The notes beneath the pieces were generated by a model. That model ran no database searches and was not told the origin of the DNA. It saw nothing but the letters and a program-made list of their open reading frames with translations. The translations under genes and the position numbers were made by a program. Of a stretch of DNA of 64,000 nucleotides, positions 7,131 through 16,159 are shown in pieces (position 1 is the first letter of the stretch; each line of letters starts with the position of its first letter). Origin of the DNA: Catellatospora paridis (GTDB lineage: Bacteria > Actinomycetota > Actinomycetes > Mycobacteriales > Micromonosporaceae); the NCBI RefSeq assembly GCF_009720365.1, contig NZ_ML769323.1:31541-95540 (forward strand), read 5' to 3'.

Positions 7131-8102
7131 TCAGGACACTCCGTAGAATCGCCGCGCGCCGGGGTGCAGCTCCAACGGCGACACCAGCGGCGCGATGTCG
7201 CGGCTGAAGTTGCCGCCCTCGGGGTGCACTGCGGCCAGTTCTTCCTGGTGGTCGAAGAGCAGCTGGGTGAGCCGGTACGCGACCTCGTCGGGCATGTCCA
7301 CCGACACCACGACGAGGTTGGGCACCGCGATGGTGTCCACGTCGGCGGTCAGGCCGTACATGCCTTTCGGGATGGTGCCGGGGGCGTAGATGTCGGGGTG
7401 CGCCTTGCTGACGGCTTGGCCCAGCTCGTCGAGCGGGACCAGCATGAACACCCCCGGGGACTGGTCGAACAGCCCCTGGATGCCGGTGGTCGGCAGGCCG
7501 GCCGAATAGAACATCGCGTCCAGGTCGCCGGTGCGCATCGAGGACGTCATCTGCGACAGCGACGCCGACACCTGGGTGATGTCGCGCTTGAGGTCCAGGC
7601 CGGCGACGGTCAGCAGCCGGACGGCCACCTCCTCGCTGCCGGAGTTCTGCGGGCCGGTGCCGACCCGCTTGCCCTTCAGGTCCTTGATGGACTTGATGCC
7701 CGAATTGCGACGCACCGCCAGGTGGGTCTGGCCGTTGAAGACCCGGGCCAGCGCCCGGAACTGCACCGGCTTGCCCTCGAACAGGCCCTTGCCGGCGGCG
7801 GCGTCCGCGGCCACGTCGGCGAACGTGAACGCGATCTGCACGTCGTCGATGGCCAGCCGCTGCAGGTTCTCGCCCGCGCCGTTGGTCGGCGGGGCGAGCG
7901 CCTCGTAGCCGGGCAGGTGACGGTTGATCAGATCGGCGTAACCGCCGCCCACCTGGTTGAACACTCCGTTGGTGGGGCCGGTGCCGATGGTCAGGGTGCC
8001 GCCGTGCCAGGCGGGTGCCGCCGCTTCGGCCTCCGCTGTGCAGGCGGCGAGCGCCGGGGCGAGCAGCACGCAGAGCAGCAGGGCCAGCCGGCGGCGCCTC
8101 AC
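7131..8102 (-). CDS. TAXI-family solute-binding lipoprotein
   Basis: A 323-residue exported protein with the lipobox LLAPALAAC near residue 20. The mature part is a TAXI/TRAP-type binding protein: LTIGTGPTNGVFNQVGGGYADLI, VQIAFTFADVAADA, FRALARVFNGQTHLAVRR, LKGKRVGTGPQNSGSEE, DLDAMFYSAGLPT. No TRAP membrane subunits are nearby. It is coupled to the upstream roadblock gene (GTGA overlap at 8102), so it probably supplies a ligand-sensing input to the kinase/roadblock system rather than transport (inference). An adjacent in-frame GTG at 8105 is an equally plausible start. Confidence 0.85.
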   Translation of the reverse strand: MRRRRLALLLCVLLAPALAACTAEAEAAAPAWHGGTLTIGTGPTNGVFNQVGGGYADLINRHLPGYEALAPPTNGAGENLQRLAIDDVQIAFTFADVAADAAAGKGLFEGKPVQFRALARVFNGQTHLAVRRNSGIKSIKDLKGKRVGTGPQNSGSEEVAVRLLTVAGLDLKRDITQVSASLSQMTSSMRTGDLDAMFYSAGLPTTGIQGLFDQSPGVFMLVPLDELGQAVSKAHPDIYAPGTIPKGMYGLTADVDTIAVPNLVVVSVDMPDEVAYRLTQLLFDHQEELAAVHPEGGNFSRDIAPLVSPLELHPGARRFYGVS

Positions 8103-8527
8103 CACTGGCCGTCCACCCGCGCCTCCGGTTCCAGCGCGTACGCCACGCGGTGCGCCAGCAGCGCCGTCTCGTAGCCGATCTGGCCGAGGTCGCAGCCGGG
8201 CGCGGCCACCACGGCGAGGAACGCCCGGTCGCGGACCGCCATGATCAGGAGTACGCCCTCGTCCATGTCCACCACCGTCTGGCGCACCTGGCCGCTGCTC
8301 AGGCAGCGCGCCGCGCCGATGGTGAGGCTGGCCATCCCGCTCGTGATGGCAGAGAGCTGGTCGGACAGATCCTGACGCAGCCCGTCCGAGTGGGCGATCG
8401 TCAGGCCGTCCACAGAGACGGCCAGCACGTAGGTGACGTCGGCGATCCGTTGGGCGAAGGAGGTCAGCAGCCAGTCGAGGCCGCCGATCTCGTCGGCGCC
8501 GGCGAGCTGCGCGGGGTTCTGAGTCAT
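8099..8527 (-). CDS. Roadblock/LC7 protein (conservon CvnB-like)
   Basis: A 142-residue roadblock/LC7 domain protein: LDWLLTSFAQRIADVTYVLAVSVDGLTIAHSDGL, then the alternating beta/alpha core including GVLLIMAVRDRAFLAVVAAPGCDLGQIGYE. In conservons such proteins associate with the CvnA kinase-like protein and a small GTPase. The start ATG overlaps the stop of the kinase gene (ATGA) and its stop overlaps the TAXI start, so all three are one translationally coupled unit. No DUF742 or GTPase partner follows. Confidence 0.88.
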   Translation of the reverse strand: MTQNPAQLAGADEIGGLDWLLTSFAQRIADVTYVLAVSVDGLTIAHSDGLRQDLSDQLSAITSGMASLTIGAARCLSSGQVRQTVVDMDEGVLLIMAVRDRAFLAVVAAPGCDLGQIGYETALLAHRVAYALEPEARVDGQW

Positions 8528-11031
8528 CGAGTGCTTTCCTTCGTTGCTGGCGGGGCTGACAGGCGCTGCTCACGAGCCAGTTCGCGGTGAGCGGCCGCGA
8601 TACCGCCGGCCAGACCGGACAGCCGGGCCCGGACCGCTTCGGGGTCCAGCAGTCCGGAGCTGTCGGTCCGGGAGGAGGTCGTGGCCGCGCGGCCGGGCGA
8701 CGCGAGGTCGCCGGGGCGTCGCTGGGGCAGGCCGGAGGGCAGGAGCGGCGGACGGTCGGGGGGTGCCTGCCGGACCGCAGGGATCGCCTGGGTCGGCGCG
8801 TCGGCGGCCGCCGCGAAGGTGGCGGCGGGCACGGGCGTGGACGGGACGGGGGAGAGGACGGCGGGTGGTGGGTCGGTGGGGGTAGGGCCGGACGGTGGTG
8901 CGGGAACGGGGGGTCGTGCGGTCATGGCCGATGCGCCGGCGACCGGGCGGGCGCCAGGCCGTCGGGTGCGCAGCGTCTCGCCGTCGGGCAGGTCTCCATT
9001 GCCGGACGTGACGGTCAGCCTGCTCACCGCGCTGTGCGGCGGGGCGAGCAGCGCCGTCGGCAGCAGCACCAGCGCCACGGTACCTCCGCCGGGGCTGCTG
9101 CGCAGCTGCACCGTTATCCCGCGGCGGGCGGCGATCCGGGCGACCACCAGCAGGCCCATGGTGCGGGCCAGCTCACTGGTCAGCATGGACGGCCGGATCA
9201 GCCGCTCGTTGATCTCCTGCAGCTGTCCGGGCGGCATGCCGATGCCGGCGTCGAAGATGTTGATGGTGAGACCGTCCACCCCGCGCCTGGTGGTGACCAG
9301 CACGCGGCTGTTCGGCGGGGAGAAGTCGGTGGCGTTCTCCAGCAGCTCGGCCAGCAGGTGCACGACGTCGCCCACGGCGTGCGCGACGACGCACAGGTCC
9401 GCGATGGAGTTGGTCTCCACCCGGGGGTACTGGTCGATCTCCGCGGCGGCCGCGTGCACGACGTCGACCAGCAGCTCGGCGTTGACGAAGCGGCGGCCCG
9501 GCTCACCGCCGGCGAGCACCAGCAGGTTCTCCTCGTTGCGCCGCATGCGGGCGGCGAGGTGGTCCAGGGCGAACAGCTTGGCCAGCGACTGCGGGTCGGT
9601 CTCGCCGCGCTCGAACTCGTCGATCAGGTGCAGCTGGCGCTGCACCAGCGTCTGGCCACGGCGGGACAGGTTCACGAACATCTGAGAGATGTCGTGGCGC
9701 AGCATGGCCTGGTCCGCGGCCAGGCGCAGCGCCTGCTGGTGCAGGTTGGCCAGCGCCGCGCCGACCTCGCCGATCTCGTCGTTGGGCCCGGCCAGCGCCT
9801 TCTCCGCCTGCTCGTTGGAGGCGCGCACCAGGCGGCGCACGGTCTCGACCCCTGGCGCGGAGGAGACCTCGGCGATCGCGGTGGGCAGCTCGCCGCTGGC
9901 GATGTCCATCGCGGACCGGCTCAGCCGGCGCAGGCCGCGGCTGGTGCGCACGGACAGCAGCACCGCGATGCCGAGGGAGACGACGATGACCAGGACGGAT
10001 GCGCCACCGCTGGTCAGCGCGTCACGTTCGGCGGCAGCGTGCTGCCGGGTGGCCTCGGCCTCCAGCGAGCCGATGACCTCCAACTCGAACAGGTACAGCC
10101 GGCGCAGCGCGTTGGACTTGGCGATGAACCAGGCGTCCGGGTCGACGCGCAGGCCGGCCGGGGTGCTGTCGGCGGTGAGCGCTCCTTCGAGCAGGGTGCG
10201 GGCCCGGTCCACGTCGGCGCCGCGGACGACCTCGCGGTAGCGCGCGGTCAGCTGGGGACCGGACACCCGCTCGAACTGCGCCACCCGTTCGGCCTCGGCG
10301 CCGTGCAGCTCGCCGAGCTCGGCCAGCTCGCCGTGCTCGAAGCGGCCCCGGGCGAAGACGGTGCGCAGCAGCCCGCGCTGCTCCGCGGCGTGGTGCTCGA
10401 CCGCGTTCAGCGCGGCCACCGTCTCGGTCAGCGCGTTGAGCCGGGCATCGGTGGGGGCGGCGGCCAGCGCCTCGCCGACGGCGAACATGGCATGGGTCAG
10501 CGGGTCGTAGACGGTCTCCGGGGAGGTCTTGGCGGCAGGCTGGCCCTCCGGCGGGAACTGCGCCGACTCCCGCATCCGGGGCAGTTCGGCGAGCGCGGCG
10601 TCGGCGTCGTCGACCAGCCCGCGGATCTCCGGCGCGGCCTGCACCGCGACGGGCACCGTGGCCCGGTAGCGGGCCAGCGCCTCATCGGTGCGCCGCCGCT
10701 GCGCGGTGAGCAGCAGCTCGCCCGCCTTGCCACCGCGCTGCAGCAGCGCCTCGGTCTCCGACAGCTCCTGTTCGAGCTGGTGGTTCAGCTTGACGGTGGC
10801 GGTCAGCGCCTGTGCCACCGCACCGGACGACTCAGCCTCGCGTGCCTCGTCCATGGCGGACGACGTCTGCACGCCGCCCAGCACGCCGACGCCGATCGTG
10901 GCCACGGCGATGGGCAGCAGCAGGCGGAAGCCGATGGAGCGACGGCGGCGGCGTCGTGCCGTGACCATCGGAACATCGGCTTCCTGGACGTACTGGGGTG
11001 CCCACGGCGGTGCGCCGCCGGTGACTGCCAT
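8524..11031 (-). CDS. Nitrate/sulfite-sensing-type sensor histidine kinase (conservon CvnA-like)
   Basis: An 835-residue membrane kinase. TM1 is at about residues 34-54, followed by a large extracytoplasmic NIT-like helical sensor (about 55-330), TM2 (about 340-360, ASVLVIVVSLGIAVLLS), HAMP, and a dimerisation helix with LRHDISQMFVNLSRRGQTL. The ATPase domain has LLENATDFSPPNSRV and FDAGIGMPPGQL. The tail of about 170 residues is Pro/Ala-rich and ends in a short helical segment. ATG 11031 is preferred over upstream in-frame codons because GAGAGG precedes it. It heads an operon with the roadblock and TAXI genes. There is no response regulator partner, as is normal for conservons. Confidence 0.87.
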   Translation of the reverse strand: MAVTGGAPPWAPQYVQEADVPMVTARRRRRRSIGFRLLLPIAVATIGVGVLGGVQTSSAMDEAREAESSGAVAQALTATVKLNHQLEQELSETEALLQRGGKAGELLLTAQRRRTDEALARYRATVPVAVQAAPEIRGLVDDADAALAELPRMRESAQFPPEGQPAAKTSPETVYDPLTHAMFAVGEALAAAPTDARLNALTETVAALNAVEHHAAEQRGLLRTVFARGRFEHGELAELGELHGAEAERVAQFERVSGPQLTARYREVVRGADVDRARTLLEGALTADSTPAGLRVDPDAWFIAKSNALRRLYLFELEVIGSLEAEATRQHAAAERDALTSGGASVLVIVVSLGIAVLLSVRTSRGLRRLSRSAMDIASGELPTAIAEVSSAPGVETVRRLVRASNEQAEKALAGPNDEIGEVGAALANLHQQALRLAADQAMLRHDISQMFVNLSRRGQTLVQRQLHLIDEFERGETDPQSLAKLFALDHLAARMRRNEENLLVLAGGEPGRRFVNAELLVDVVHAAAAEIDQYPRVETNSIADLCVVAHAVGDVVHLLAELLENATDFSPPNSRVLVTTRRGVDGLTINIFDAGIGMPPGQLQEINERLIRPSMLTSELARTMGLLVVARIAARRGITVQLRSSPGGGTVALVLLPTALLAPPHSAVSRLTVTSGNGDLPDGETLRTRRPGARPVAGASAMTARPPVPAPPSGPTPTDPPPAVLSPVPSTPVPAATFAAAADAPTQAIPAVRQAPPDRPPLLPSGLPQRRPGDLASPGRAATTSSRTDSSGLLDPEAVRARLSGLAGGIAAAHRELAREQRLSAPPATKESTR

Positions 11032-11315
11032 CGGCTGTGCCTCTCGACTGATCGGTGGGACTCCCATGAGAGTTACGGGCAACAACCTTCACCACAACCC
11101 CCGAAACGTCCACCGGATGGACACATAGGTGTCACATAACGACACGTTCAGCCCTCGACAGCGTTGTCGGCCGTGGTTGCAGCCTCAACTTAGTTATATC
11201 CGAATTGGATTCATATCCTCCGGATGGGCGTGTTCTGGCGCGTTTCACCTGTGGAATGTCCCGCGATCACTACGCTTTGTGCCAACTTGTCGGATCCGCC
11301 AACGGGGTGGCACCA

Positions 11316-11807
11316 ATGTTCGTACGCCGATTCGCTCTGCTCGCCGCCGTGATCACCGCAGGGGCCCTCGGGGCCTGCGCCGAGAGCACCACCCCGCCCG
11401 CCGGGGCGGACGTGGGGGCCGCGGGTGTGTCCGCCGCCCCGGCGGCCGCCTCGCCGTCACCCGTCCGGGCCGCGGTGCGGATCGCCAATGTGGGCGGTCG
11501 CAAGGCGCTGGTCGACCAGCAGGGCCGCACGCTCTACGTCTTCCTCAAGGATGCCAAGGGCAAGAGCGCCTGCCTGGACAAGTGCGCGGTGACCTGGCCG
11601 CCGATGGTCGGGGACGCGGTCAACGGGGACGGGGTGGACGGCTTCCTGCTGTCCACGCACACCCGGCCCGACGGGACCGTGCAGACCACCTACCGCAACC
11701 TGCCGCTCTACCGGTTCCAGAACGACAAGCCGGGCGACGCCCACGGGCAGGGCATGGACGGCACCTGGTTCATGCTCGACGAGAACGGCGAGATGTACCA
11801 GTGGTGA
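11316..11807 (+). CDS. Secreted-repeat lipoprotein (COG4315-type)
   Basis: A 163-residue lipoprotein with signal peptide and lipobox ITAGALGAC, a Ala/Ser/Pro-rich linker, and one 'secreted repeat' domain: GRTLYVFLKDAKGKSACLDKCAVTWPP, later LPLYRFQNDKPGDAHGQGMDGTWF. The paired Cys (CLDKC) and the W/P motif are typical. The molecular function of the family is unknown. Start ATG 11316 follows GGGGTGG and gives a proper signal peptide; longer frames upstream do not. The 280-nt upstream region is unusually AT-rich and probably holds both divergent promoters. Confidence 0.8.
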   Translation: MFVRRFALLAAVITAGALGACAESTTPPAGADVGAAGVSAAPAAASPSPVRAAVRIANVGGRKALVDQQGRTLYVFLKDAKGKSACLDKCAVTWPPMVGDAVNGDGVDGFLLSTHTRPDGTVQTTYRNLPLYRFQNDKPGDAHGQGMDGTWFMLDENGEMYQW

Positions 11808-11848
11808 CCGCCGACCCGACCCTGTGAGATCGCTGCCAACCTGCGCGA

Positions 11849-11878
11849 CGCCGGGCGTGTAACACGCGCCGCCCGGCG
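11849..11878 (+). terminator. Hairpin between lipoprotein and sugar dehydrogenase genes
   Basis: CGCCGGGCG (11849-11857) pairs with CGCCCGGCG (11870-11878) over a 12-nt loop. It lies 42 nt after the lipoprotein stop. No T-run follows. Confidence 0.55.
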
Positions 11879-11932
11879 CCGTGCCGGTAACCTTGCCCGA
11901 ATTCGCCGACTTGTCTGCGATGTGGGGAAGAT

Positions 11933-13600
11933 ATGAAGAACAGACGCTTTCTGGTCACCGCGACCGTGGTGGCCGTCGTGCTGGCCGGCATCGGCTACCT
12001 CTCCTTCCGGCAGGCCTACAGCAGCGGAGCGCCGCAGCCGCCGCCCCGGCCGGTGCGCACACTCGGCACGCCGCTGCCCGGCGCGCCCGCCGTCACCGAA
12101 CCGCGGGCCGACGGGCACCTGGTCAGCGGTGCCGACGTGCACATGGAGAGCGCCCCGATGCCGACCCGCAAGGACGGCAAGAAGGTCAAGCACGTCTGCA
12201 CCGAGTGGGAGATCTGGTCGGTCGAGCCCGCCGAGCGGGTCTGGCACTCGCCCTGCGTCGACGGCCCGCAGCTGGTCCACGCCCACCTCGGCGACGGCGA
12301 GTTCGAGAACTCCTTCGCGGCCCGCCGCGACCTGGCCGCCGACCGCGAGTACGACCTGCGGCTGCGCTACCGCGACGACAGCAAGGTAAAGGCGAAGCAG
12401 TGGAGCCCCTGGGGCTACCGCGCGTTCCGCACCCTCCCGCAGCGTGCCCCGCTCGCCGGGGCCGGCACCTGGCACGTCCGCCAGGACGGTTACCGGGTCG
12501 AGGAGGTGGCCGGCGGCTTCCAGCTGCCCGTGCACCTGGCCATGGCGCCGGGGCACACCGGCGACCCGGCGCAGCCGATGTTCTACGTGACCGAGCTGTA
12601 CGGCCAGATCAAGGTGGTCAAGGGTGACCTGAGCACCCGCGTCTACGCGAAGAACCTGCTGAACTTCAACCCGCGGGGCACCTTCCCGGGCACCGGCGAG
12701 AAGGGCGTCACCGGCATCGTCGTCGACCCGAACAACGGCGACGTGCTCGCCTCGGTGCTCTACGAGCGCGGCGGCGTGCACTACCCCAAGGTGGTGCGCT
12801 TCTCCAGCAAGGACGGCGGGCTGACCGCGTCGAAGCAGACGACCCTGCTGGACATGCCCGCCGAGGCCCAGTCGGCCGCGCACCAGATCTCCCAGCTCAC
12901 CATCGGCCCGGACGGCAAGCTCTACGTGCACATGGGCGACGCCATGCTGGCGTACACGGCCAAGGACCTGAACTCGTTCCGCGGGAAGATCCTGCGGGTG
13001 AACCTGGACGGCAGCGCGCCGGCCGACAACCCGTTCTACGACGCCGCGGACGGCATCACCGCCCGCGACTACGTCTACGCCTCGGGCTTTCGCAACCCGT
13101 TCGGCGGGGCGTGGCGCACCGACGGCAGCTACTACCAGGTCGAGAACGGCACCGCGATCGACCGGCTGTCGCGGGTGGACAAGGGCGTCGACTACGGCTG
13201 GGACGGCACCCGCGACAGCATGCTCAAGCCGAAGCTGCACATCTGGTCGCCGTCGACCGCGCCCACCTCGATCGCCTTCGTCGACCCGGACGTGCACCAC
13301 GGCTCAGGCTTCCCGAAGAGCAAGCACGGGCACATGTTCGTGGCGGAGAGCGGCCCGACGTTCGCCAGCGGCCCGCAGGACAACGGCAAGCGGATCGTCG
13401 AGTTCACCTTCGACGGCGGCAAGGTCGGCAAGCCGAAGACGCTGCTGGAGTACAACGGCACCGGCAAGGCCACCGTGGTCGGCCTCGCCGCGGGCCCCGA
13501 CGGCCTCTACTTCACCGCCCTCTACCCCGACGCCGACACCGCCGCCCCCGACGACCCGAACGCCAAGATCTACCGAGTCCGCTACACCGGCGCCGAGTAG
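11933..13600 (+). CDS. PQQ-dependent sugar (sorbosone/glucose) dehydrogenase-like secreted protein
   Basis: A 555-residue protein with an N-terminal signal anchor (FLVTATVVAVVLAGIGYL), a region of about 150 residues carrying WEIWSVEPAERVWHSPCVDG, then a six-bladed GSDH/sorbosone dehydrogenase propeller: FQLPVHLAMAPG, VTGIVVDPNNGDVLASVLY, ISQLTIGPDGKLYVHMGD, FRGKILRVNLDG, ASGFRNPFGGAW, GVDYGWDG, VVGLAAGPDGLYF. The RNPFG motif is characteristic. The substrate is unknown; it is extracytoplasmic. It ends just before a family A hairpin. Confidence 0.85.
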   Translation: MKNRRFLVTATVVAVVLAGIGYLSFRQAYSSGAPQPPPRPVRTLGTPLPGAPAVTEPRADGHLVSGADVHMESAPMPTRKDGKKVKHVCTEWEIWSVEPAERVWHSPCVDGPQLVHAHLGDGEFENSFAARRDLAADREYDLRLRYRDDSKVKAKQWSPWGYRAFRTLPQRAPLAGAGTWHVRQDGYRVEEVAGGFQLPVHLAMAPGHTGDPAQPMFYVTELYGQIKVVKGDLSTRVYAKNLLNFNPRGTFPGTGEKGVTGIVVDPNNGDVLASVLYERGGVHYPKVVRFSSKDGGLTASKQTTLLDMPAEAQSAAHQISQLTIGPDGKLYVHMGDAMLAYTAKDLNSFRGKILRVNLDGSAPADNPFYDAADGITARDYVYASGFRNPFGGAWRTDGSYYQVENGTAIDRLSRVDKGVDYGWDGTRDSMLKPKLHIWSPSTAPTSIAFVDPDVHHGSGFPKSKHGHMFVAESGPTFASGPQDNGKRIVEFTFDGGKVGKPKTLLEYNGTGKATVVGLAAGPDGLYFTALYPDADTAAPDDPNAKIYRVRYTGAE

Positions 13601-13607
13601 AAAGCAA

Positions 13608-13655
13608 AGGAAGGGCACCTTCACAACGCTTTGCGTTGTAGAAGGTGCCCTTCCT
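13608..13655 (+). repeat. Palindromic repeat family A, copy 1 (terminator-like)
   Basis: AGGAAGGGCACCTTC (13608-13622) pairs with GAAGGTGCCCTTCCT (13641-13655), and the inner ACAACGC pairs with GCGTTGT. It starts 8 nt after the dehydrogenase stop and lies between convergent genes, so it probably terminates both. Copies are at 23159, 40300 and 63812. Confidence 0.82.
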
Positions 13656-13680
13656 GACGTGCGTTCACGAAACGTGCAGC

Positions 13681-14718
13681 TCAGGGCAGGACGACGAACT
13701 CCACGCGGCGGTTGACGGCCTGGTTGGCCTCGCTGGTGTTCGGGCGGGCGGGACGGCTCTCGCCGTAACCCTCGGCGCTCAGCCGGTCGGTGGCGACACC
13801 CTGCTTCACCAGGAAGTCCAGCACCGTCTTGGACCGGGCCCGGCTCAGCGCCAGGTTGTCCGCGGTCGAGCCGTTGCTGTCCGTGTGGCCCTCGATCCGC
13901 ACCTTGACCTGCGGGTTGGCGGTGAGGATGCGGGCCGCCTGGGCGAGCGCGGCCCGACCCGCCGCGGTCAGCGTCGTGCTGTTGTCCAGGAAGGTCACCG
14001 CCGGCAGCTTGACCAGCTCCTGCTGGACCTTCGCCACCTCGATGCGGTCGACCACGGTCGCGCCGGCCTCGGTCGCGGCGGCCGCCACGGCGTCCTTGGC
14101 GGCCTGCGAGGCGACGGTGCCCGCCAGCGACAGGATGCCGCCGCGCAGCTCCACCGACACGTCCTTGGCGCCCTGGCCGTACGCGGAGACCGCGTTGGCG
14201 ACGGCGTCCAGCCCGGCGTCGGTGACGCTCGGGTCGACCTTGAGCTGGTCGTCCACCGGGCCGGTGCCGGCCAGGAAGGTGGCCGCCTCGACGAGCCGCT
14301 TGCGGGCGTCCTCGCCGGGCACCGTGCCGGTGAGCGTGGCACGCCCGCCGGACAGGGTGACCACGACCGTCGGCGGGGTGGCCGCGGCGGTCGCCGACGG
14401 CGACGGAGCCGGTGCGGCGACCTCAGGCACATCGGCGACGGCGACGCGTACGCCCTCCAGCCCGCGCACGATCTCCAGCGCCCGGTCGGCCTCGGCGGTC
14501 GAAGCGGCCTTCAGTGTGCCGTCCCGCCCGATGAAGTCGACCTGCACCGAGGACAGCCCCGCGGCCTGCAGCGCCTGCTCGGAACGGGTCGTGAGATCGT
14601 CCTGGATGTTCTCCCGGAAGGGCAGGTGCTGCGCGGTGACGATGCCGGCCAGGCCGAGCACCGCGACCGCCACCCCGACCACCGGGTGGAACCTGCGAGC
14701 GTTGTCCGCCATGCTCAT
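13681..14718 (-). CDS. BON/OmpA-family envelope protein
   Basis: A 345-residue membrane-anchored protein with one N-terminal helix (FHPVVGVAVAVLGLAGIVTA), two BON-like segments (about residues 30-100 and 105-215), and a C-terminal OmpA peptidoglycan-binding domain: VKVRIEGHTDSNGSTADN, ALSRARSKTVLDFLVKQGV, RLSAEGYGESRPARPN, NRRVEFV. The layout resembles mycobacterial ArfA/OmpATb. It is probably anchored in the cytoplasmic membrane and contacts the wall. ATG 14718 overlaps the stop of the upstream gene (ATGA) and follows GGGACGGGA. Confidence 0.85.
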   Translation of the reverse strand: MSMADNARRFHPVVGVAVAVLGLAGIVTAQHLPFRENIQDDLTTRSEQALQAAGLSSVQVDFIGRDGTLKAASTAEADRALEIVRGLEGVRVAVADVPEVAAPAPSPSATAAATPPTVVVTLSGGRATLTGTVPGEDARKRLVEAATFLAGTGPVDDQLKVDPSVTDAGLDAVANAVSAYGQGAKDVSVELRGGILSLAGTVASQAAKDAVAAAATEAGATVVDRIEVAKVQQELVKLPAVTFLDNSTTLTAAGRAALAQAARILTANPQVKVRIEGHTDSNGSTADNLALSRARSKTVLDFLVKQGVATDRLSAEGYGESRPARPNTSEANQAVNRRVEFVVLP

Positions 14719-15482
14719 TCCCGTCCCGTGTCGCGGCCGGCGACGAGGCGGCGCTGCAGGTCGGCCAGCCCCTCCTCGTCCCCGTCGACGAGCAGCTGGG
14801 CCTGGCGCGACCAGCTGAGCAGCGCGGGCGCGAAGTTGAGCCCGCCCGCCTCGATGGCGTTGCGCAGGGCGTCGTTGTCGGCTGCGGCGACCGCGGCGTA
14901 CGTGCCCATCCCGGCGGCCGTCAGCGCGGCCTCCATCTTGGGTCCGATGCCCTCGATGCGCTGCAGGTTGTCGCCCGCGGCGACCAGCATGTTCTCGATC
15001 GGGGTGAGCGTCGACGCCTCGACCTTGAACGCCTTGTCCTGGGCGGCCTCGACCGCGGCCTCCACCGCGTCGTCGGGCTCGTCGGCGACGGCGACCGGCT
15101 CGGTCACCGCGGCGACCGGCTTGGTCTCGGCGACCGGCTTGGTCTCGGTGACCGGCTCGGGCTTGGCGATCGGGGCGACCAGCGACACCGGCCGCTGCTG
15201 CACCTCGATCTCGTCGTCGGCGGGTGCGGCGGGGGCGGGCACGGCCTTCTTGGACGGCTTCTTGGCAGCCTTCGGCTGCTCGGCCTTGGGCTCGTCGGCC
15301 ACGGTGACCGCGGCGACCGGCGCGGCTTGCGCCACGACCGGGGCGGACGGCGCGGCGGCCGCGGCCGGCTGCTCCGCCGGGGTGGACTTGCCGCGCCTGC
15401 TGAACAGCAGCCAGCCCACCAGCAGGCCGAGCAGGAACGCTGTCAGGATCATGAGGAGCGACTGGCCGATGAACCAGGCCAC
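14715..15482 (-). CDS. Membrane-anchored helix-hairpin-helix protein
   Basis: A 255-residue protein with a TM helix at about residues 2-25 (AWFIGQSLLMILTAFLLGLLVGWLLF) and a long Ala/Pro/Glu/Lys-rich linker containing the near-repeat TETKPVAETKPVA. The C-terminal helix-hairpin-helix-type domain reads LQRIEGIGPKMEAALTAAGMGTY. GTG 15482 follows GGAGGT. It is coupled to the OmpA gene, an arrangement suggesting a wall-membrane complex analogous to Arf accessory proteins (inference). The domain is more often DNA-related; here it may act as a protein-binding module. Confidence 0.75.
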   Translation of the reverse strand: MAWFIGQSLLMILTAFLLGLLVGWLLFSRRGKSTPAEQPAAAAAPSAPVVAQAAPVAAVTVADEPKAEQPKAAKKPSKKAVPAPAAPADDEIEVQQRPVSLVAPIAKPEPVTETKPVAETKPVAAVTEPVAVADEPDDAVEAAVEAAQDKAFKVEASTLTPIENMLVAAGDNLQRIEGIGPKMEAALTAAGMGTYAAVAAADNDALRNAIEAGGLNFAPALLSWSRQAQLLVDGDEEGLADLQRRLVAGRDTGRE

Positions 15483-15668
15483 GAAGACCTCCAAAGTGAA
15501 CGCGCGAGGGAAACGCGCTGTCGGAAGGATTGCTGCTCGTCTCGCTGACGCGAGCCGACGAGCTCGAGGCAGCTTCGCACACCCGGTGGAGATCCGACTC
15601 AGCGCATCGGCCGGTTGTGGCACCTGCACCGGTCACAAAAGGCGGGATGTCCGCATAGGATCGCGGCT

Positions 15669-16151
15669 GTGCCGCAGACCGTGACGCATGTGCGCGACCT
15701 CGCCGACGTCGTCGGCAGCTTCCTGGGCCACAGCGCGTGGCATGAGATCACGCAGCGCCAGGTGGACCTGTTCGCCGAGGCGACCTGGGACGACCAGTGG
15801 ATCCACACCGACCCCGAGCGCGCCGCGAGCGGGCCCTACGGCGGCACCATCGCGCACGGCTTCCTCACCATGTCGCTGACGCCGACCCTGCTGGCCGAGA
15901 TCTGGCGGGTCGAGGGCGTGGACATGACCGTCAACCAGGGCCTGGACAACCTGCGGCTGCGCGCCCCGGTGCCGGTGGGCGCGCTGGTGCGGATGGGCGC
16001 GGACCTGCTCTCCACGCGCACCCGCCCGAAGGGCTTCGCCGAGGTCGTGGTGCGGCTGACCTTCGAGCTGGAGCACGACGGACGGCGGCAGCGCGCGGCC
16101 ACCGCCGACCTGACCATCCTGCTCCGCGAGGCGGCGACCGTCCCGCGCTGA
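15669..16151 (+). CDS. MaoC-like (R)-specific enoyl-CoA hydratase
   Basis: A 160-residue hotdog-fold hydratase. The catalytic motif FAEATWDDQWIHTDPERA followed by GPYGGTIAHGFLTMSL supplies the Asp and His dyad of MaoC/R-hydratases. It hydrates trans-2-enoyl-CoA to (R)-3-hydroxyacyl-CoA. The full family length is present from GTG 15669; upstream in-frame codons run into the promoter region and lack homology. It is convergent with the small gene at 16160-16363, 8 nt away. Confidence 0.9.
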   Translation: MPQTVTHVRDLADVVGSFLGHSAWHEITQRQVDLFAEATWDDQWIHTDPERAASGPYGGTIAHGFLTMSLTPTLLAEIWRVEGVDMTVNQGLDNLRLRAPVPVGALVRMGADLLSTRTRPKGFAEVVVRLTFELEHDGRRQRAATADLTILLREAATVPR

Positions 16152-16159
16152 TCAGCGGT

